Shown one piece after another: positions 58,304 to 64,000 of a DNA stretch of 64,000 nucleotides. The stretch comes from Labyrinthula sp. Ha (taxonomy: Eukaryota > Sar > Bigyra > Labyrinthulida > Labyrinthulaceae): the NCBI GenBank assembly GCA_015227615.1, contig JAALGZ010000006.1, positions 806,001 through 870,000 on the forward strand, written 5' to 3'. The notes under the pieces were generated by a model. That model was not told the origin of the DNA, searched no databases, and saw only the letters and a list, made by a program, of their open reading frames with translations. The position numbers and the translations under genes are program-made. How positions within the stretch are numbered: position 1 is the stretch's first letter; each line of letters opens with the position of its first letter.

Positions 58304-61300
58304 GTCTCTTTGTCGACTTCGAGAGCTCGTAGTGAGATTTTCCACTATCGGCAGTAATGTCCCATTTAAAATGAAAATTTTCGAACCATTGCATTGTGCT
58401 CCTGGATGGTACGCCCTACCATAAGACAATTTATTCGAAGAAAGTGGGCAGCTTGAACAAGCAGTTTCAAAACGTGTATGCCTTTATTTTTTTCATTTTT
58501 GCCCATAATAGAGATATCAGTATCTTAGAATCAATAAGAACAGTCAGTGTACCTTCTGTACCCACTCCCTAGTTACATGTCTCAAGATATAAAAAGGGAA
58601 TATCACACAGAATTCACAACAAAAAACAAGAAACATGACAGCAATTTCATTACATATATATAAGAATGATTTTAGTGTTTACCACATAATCCTGATATTA
58701 CCCGTTTTTCTCTAAGTTCGCATAGTGTAATAACTTTCAAGAAGATATTTAGTAATTGTATATTTGCAGAAGCTCTATTTTGGAAAAGACAATATTTAAT
58801 ATTTTAACCTTGCTCCAAGAATTAAAGTGTTATACTTTTAACCAGAAACTTGTGCTATATAATAAGGGAAATAATACTATTTTCTCACAAGGAGTTTATT
58901 TTCACAACATTTGGAGATTGTCATACTGCGTTACTGAGTACTTAATAAAGAGTGATGAAGAATCAGTGGGATGTTCATATGGCCCATCCAGGTACAGAAG
59001 CAGATAAGCTAAGGGAGTGTAATCTACTTTGCAGACATCAAAGTCCTCGTTAGAAACATTGAAACTGGGATTGGTTATTTCAAACACATAGAAGTCTAAT
59101 ACATATGCATTCCATTTTCTCATTTTAATTTAGAGTAGTCAATATTATGTTACTCAGCTTGAAGTTCTGTTCACTTAGAGATATTTATGATTGAAAAATA
59201 AACAAGAAATATACCGTCATTCATAATGTCTAATTTTTCGGGTATTTGGAATGGAGAAGAGCAATAGAGCGGACATGGTGCTTGAGCACGTTATTTCAAT
59301 GAGAACAACTATTTGATCAGAACTTTGGATAAAGCATTAAAATGGATCCAAGTTCATGAAGCAGCTAATTAAACAGAATATCTTCAGTGTTCAATTTCTT
59401 TTTCTTAAGATTCTTATTTTTCTGTTGGTTAGAAATGTGGTTTTCAGTAGGAAAATAAAGGCCTTGCATTTTATTATGTAACCTAACAAAACACGTGAAT
59501 TTGCAAAGATATCACCGGCTTTACCTACTTCAAGTAATTTTAAGAGTCATTGCACACATATTCTCTCTTATATTCTATATTATTACGGTGGAGAGAAATT
59601 ATTTTTTGTTTTCAAGACATCTTATTAACCTAGTACCAAAACACTCGCTCATTAATTTAACAATTCTTACGAATTAAAAACATCGCTGCTTCGGAGATTT
59701 TTCATAGTGTATCCAGATTTCAATTTTGCAGGTTCCCCAACATGAAATACAGGGCTATATCAAAGAACAGCTGAAATTTAGACTTTTTGCAAATGGATAC
59801 CAAACCCCTGCCTTTTTTTTATTTTATCATTATTGCAGTTAGACTTTAGATTTTCTGCACTTAAGTAATCGCTAACCAACTAGCTTTAGTATATCAATGT
59901 AGCTCAGAAAGATTACAGATCGAGAACATAGAGAATAATCTGGATCATCTTTGAACTTTAAAAGACACTAATTCTTTTGTCTCATTTCTTTTAATTAGAA
60001 TAGGAGGTCATAATCAGGAGTGACACTATCTTAGAATGAAACCAGGAACGTGGATTATCTATTTAAATATAAAGAAATGATCTGTAGAAAAGTGTACAAG
60101 AAATATATATTGATGATAAAGCGAGATAATACATTGTTTGAAATAAAAAACTAATACAGAACTGAATTCATAGGTTTGAGTTTCAACCTAAGAAATAGGG
60201 TTATCTTTTCTTTTGACTTGTTCTAAAATATATTTGTATTTATATGTCACCTGAAAGGATACTTCTTAGGTCTTGCTTCTGACATACGCAGCCTTAAGCA
60301 AACTTATCAAATGCCTTTATTCAAACTATGATCAAGTGACTTCTTGTCACACAGGTGGTTAAACTGAGACCTTTTCAATCAAGGATAACAAAATTGCTTG
60401 TACGAGGTGGTAGAGAGATAAAAACAGTCACTCGAGAAGGTAATAATATGACAGAGATTTGAATAACTAAAACCAATCAAAACTTCAAAGTTTATTTTTT
60501 CATTTCAAAGCTACTGGAAATTGGTCCTAGATAAGGTTAGAGTCAAAATTTTTATGTCTGACCTATTAGAAGCTTAGTTTTGGCTTTTTTATAGTTGAGT
60601 TTGGAGTAAGGTTAAATTAAGCCAAATAACTATTGCTGAGATTAATAAGGAAGTTCTTGGAGTTTCCTCGAACAAAACTCGCAGGTACCATAAATCATCA
60701 ATACCTCTCGGTGACTACCATTTCTAAGGATTTTTTGTCACTTAGTATCATCCATTCAGGAATATTTGACATTAAAGGGTATCCTTTTTCAAAGTTTCTG
60801 AGATCTTGGAAATAGGATACATTGTTAGGGAGACTATACAGAATACTCCGATTCTCATACAAAGCTGTTTCTAGACTTAAAGTCACCTGTTCTTTCGACT
60901 AGTAAGGTCTGTTCAGGCTTTAGACGAGTATTTTTCGAGTTATTACATGGATTGACGTTTAGAGAAACAGTATTTTAGCCTAATATCGACTTAAAAAAAC
61001 ATTAAAAATACCCTAAAACACAGAATTAAAGGTTACAGATCGTGTTTTTTAGTTGTTTGGGGCTACCTAGTATAAAAATTTAGGGGATTATAGCAAAACT
61101 GAGAGATTTCGTATTTTCAGATGTGCAGATTTTCAACATTTGACTTTTCTGAGTGAAGTTTAGCTCAGTTACGGTTAACTAGAGAAGAAACATCCTAATA
61201 AATTGCTTCAGGAGTTAGGTATGGTAAGTCTTTAGGGTCTGAGAAGAATCAGATCATCTATGGAATTGTTCTTCACGATGTTACGTTTGAATGTATGTTT

Positions 61301-64000
61301 TTTAGAGATCTGCAAACTTAGTGAAAAGGACCCTTATAATCAGCCTCTTTAAGGTTTAAAGTACCCATCCTTATCAAATAACTTGACAAAATATACGGAT
61401 GGAAAGGTCTTTTTAATATGAAACATATTGTGGGTGACAATATTATATTTGAGGAAAATTTCGTGACAAAAACTAGCAAATACTATATGCTTTATTTTCA
61501 GTAATCGTGGTTTTTTTATACTTTATATTGTTTTAATCGTATAGATTCTAATTCGACTAAGTGCTAGGCTCAGTTTGCAATTTGTTTTGGGGTTTGTAGA
61601 GGAGTTGGAAAGGTATTGTTGATTATATGGCAATTTTACTGCATTTTTGAAAAAATCGAAGATAAGGTTTTCAACACCCCGTAATAAAAAGACAATAAAG
61701 TGCTACTGTTTACTACTAGGCTTAACTTGGGCATAATAAATAACATTGACAGTTTACAGAGGTGGTATAACCTTTTTATTCACTGTTTTCTGGTCGATAT
61801 AAAATGAATGAACAATATTTTTGATGGTAGTCTGTTTCATACATGGATTTATTCTTTTTAAATCCTATATTATCTTACATGACGCAAAAGATATTTAAAA
61901 AAGATTCTTGAAGCTGTCTTTTACTTTTCATAATTCGAAAAATTCATTGAGAAATGAACTTTACAATTATTGAGAAATTCACGTAGAATACAGGATGACG
62001 TGAAAAGAACAGAATATGAAAGTATCTTCCAGTGCCCAAATACAACCAAAATAAAATTCAGCTATTATAAATAATTTCTAAGATAAGTGAAATTAGTTAC
62101 AGTAGTGTCGCAAATATAAATTGAGTGATATACAAAAGAAACAAAAATATCATTTGAAAATAGCAGATGCTTAAAAAATATAAAAACACGTGGCTAAAGC
62201 ATAGTATATTTAGTGAAAAAAACTATAAAATTCTGGAATTAAGATTTACAGTAGTTTATGTCTTTATTTGGCTTAAAAACGAAGTATTGCCGAAGAAAAT
62301 TACTTTTACTGGGCCAAGTTTTAATTCACAATTTTTCGCCGGAACTTTTGGGTTTTAAGACACCAGCAAGACCCTGTTTAATTTCCTTAAAAGCAATATT
62401 ATATCTTACAAGTTATTAGTAAATAAAAAATAGTTTTGAAATTATATATTTTACACTTGGAAAAACTAAAATTGAGCTGATATAGAACCATTTCTTGTTT
62501 ATGAATACATGAATTTTCTCGAGAGTCACACGGTATTCTCTATACTTTTCGAGTTTTGTTTACTCAAAAGGTTATATATTAAGTAGATATAAAATCTAGA
62601 GAGAAAAGCCTTTCGAAAGATACATCTCATATGTGTTTCAATCCAATTTAACCATGCTTTCCCCTTCAATATTGGTTTCATTGAGACAGTTTCAAGACTC
62701 CAAAACAATGTTCGAGAGATACCAAGAAGAAAAGTTTCTGGGCTCGTACTGGCCTAAGATCGAGAAATCCTTAGCGTTGAGTTAACGTTCAATTTAACCT
62801 TAACAGGCCTGTTAACGTGAGTTATGTGTAACAAAAAAATGGTGTTTTCTTAAAGTCAACTTTAACGTTAAAAGGTAAGCGATACCTAGTAGCAGTGTCT
62901 TATGCCCTGTGTTTTGAAGAATATCGTACTGTGGCAAAATGAAATATATATTTTTTGGTCGCTTGGCCCAAGAGCATATGTACCAATTCGTTAGTGATAA
63001 TCAATGTATTATCAATAATCAATGACAATGATTAGGAAATTATCAGAATCAATCAACAAGAAAAATAATTGCTAATTTCTTCTCGATAAATTATGAATAA
63101 TTTTTATCTGAGTACTAATTCTTGCTGATTCCGAGGCAGAATTAAATTGAAATCATATTATATCTAGAAGTAAAACAAATTTCCAATGTCCTCTTATCGT
63201 ACCTTTGGACATGATCTTCGGCATCACAATAACAATTGCCCCAAAAAATGATTTAGCGCTTCACGCGAAGAATTGCGTTATCAACGTACAAGCACAAACG
63301 AAAAAAAATGGAATATACCTCATGAAGTAGAATTTAATACTTTCAACAATTTTTTAACAACTTTACTAAATATATTCTAGCTTCATATGAGGTCCCCTTG
63401 GAACGGTAGTTCATAATTGGAGTTAAATGGAATGTTGCAAACGGAAACCAAATGGAAAGCAGGTTACGTACTATACTTAAAAGTGTTTTAATCCTGCTAG
63501 ATGTACTACTTTTTGTTAAACAAATTATTACATGATTAACCCGTTTCTAACAAGGTAAACAATAGAAAAGAAAAAAACACTTTTTTCCTTTTGTGAAAAC
63601 TATCCGAACACTTATCGGGTATTAAGCTTCAACATAAAGTAGGTAACCTTTGCGCGTTATTTTTTTTGCAGGAGTTGTTGTGAAAGTCGCTCTTGTATTT
63701 CAGGAGCGTAGTGGAAAAGTATAAATAGCTTACCTGTTCATGAAGAAAAGTCGTGGGTGGTTTATTTCATCGGGGTTTAGTTTCGAAACGAAAGAAGAAC
63801 AAGGCGGATATTAAGACCGGTGATAAGAGTACAAGGGTTGAAGACACGTAGTTTGCTTAGTGGCTTAGCATGGTTTTCAACGCAACAACAATTTTAGCCC
63901 ATTTTCCCCTAGTGTATTTCAATCTTATTCGACATTTCTCTACATCTCGTTGTTAAGACAAATCGAAACCTACGGAACCTTTCCCATCAAGTTAATGCTA
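58304..64000. other. Region without a confident gene
   Basis: No recognisable gene is seen. A 73-codon frame with ATG at 59123 (minus, ending 58902) and a 62-codon frame 58209-58394 (minus) look protein-like and may be exons of an unresolved gene; see findings. The last 400 bp are less AT-rich and might belong to a gene beyond the window. Confidence 0.5.
58902..59123 (-). CDS. Hypothetical small open frame or exon
   Basis: This 73-codon frame starts at ATG. It has even codon use and a mixed composition, with V-L-D-F-Y-V-F-E-I-T-N-P, which is faintly like the segment after the first membrane span of CD36/LIMP-2 proteins, and D-G-P-Y-E-H-P further on. The spacing does not fit that family well. 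It could be one exon of a split gene running toward 58.4 kb on the same strand. No firm function. Confidence 0.25.
   Translation of the reverse strand: MRKWNAYVLDFYVFEITNPSFNVSNEDFDVCKVDYTPLAYLLLYLDGPYEHPTDSSSLFIKYSVTQYDNLQML

Noticed and set aside
58902-59123. CD36/LIMP-2 assignment for the small minus-strand frame
   Set aside because: Only the F-x-x-x-N-x-T-N-P-like segment is similar; the following GPY spacing and membrane span do not fit.

Overview
This is nuclear DNA of a ciliated microbial eukaryote (protist or flagellated alga; lineage not resolved). It is AT-rich. Two very large genes, for the intraflagellar transport protein IFT172 and a HYDIN-like central-pair protein, are single uninterrupted reading frames, so the organism builds motile cilia and carries few introns. 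A tRNA-Asp(GTC) with eukaryotic internal promoter boxes and no encoded CCA supports a nuclear origin. Standard stop codons fit all intact genes.

Layout: 1-5.4 kb has no clear gene. 5.4-8.0 kb holds two tandem paralogues of an unrecognised leucine-rich-repeat-like family; a third, diverged member lies at 51.2-52.4 kb. A cytosolic-type sulfotransferase gene at 8.2-9.2 kb (minus) has a frame break near its 5' end. A lycopene cyclase-like gene (13.0-14.4 kb, plus) meets IFT172 (14.4-19.8 kb, minus) tail to tail. The tRNA-Asp is at 20.0 kb. A gene-poor stretch follows to 25.9 kb, then a Roco protein with a C-terminal TIR domain (plus), tail to tail with a START-domain-like protein (minus, to 29.8 kb). 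After about 5 kb without genes comes the HYDIN-like gene (35.1-45.5 kb, minus). A decayed non-LTR retrotransposon occupies 45.9-49.3 kb. At 56.5-58.3 kb a Vma12/TMEM199-like V-ATPase assembly factor (plus) overlaps by 4 bp the end of a MINPP-type histidine acid phosphatase (minus). 58.3-64 kb has no confident gene.

The main discoveries are at the level of gene structure. Manual reading finds three introns of only 29, 30 and 31 nt, one in the Roco gene and two in the phosphatase gene. Removing them restores a CRIB-like motif ahead of the Roc GTPase and the catalytic RHGTRFP motif of the phosphatase. Three convergent gene pairs are packed to -4, +6 and +7 bp, although most intergenic space here is kilobases long. 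The likely unusual system is a CRIB-like/ROC/COR/TIR signalling protein without leucine-rich repeats, in the same window as a separate family of stand-alone LRR-like proteins. Any functional link between these is inference only.
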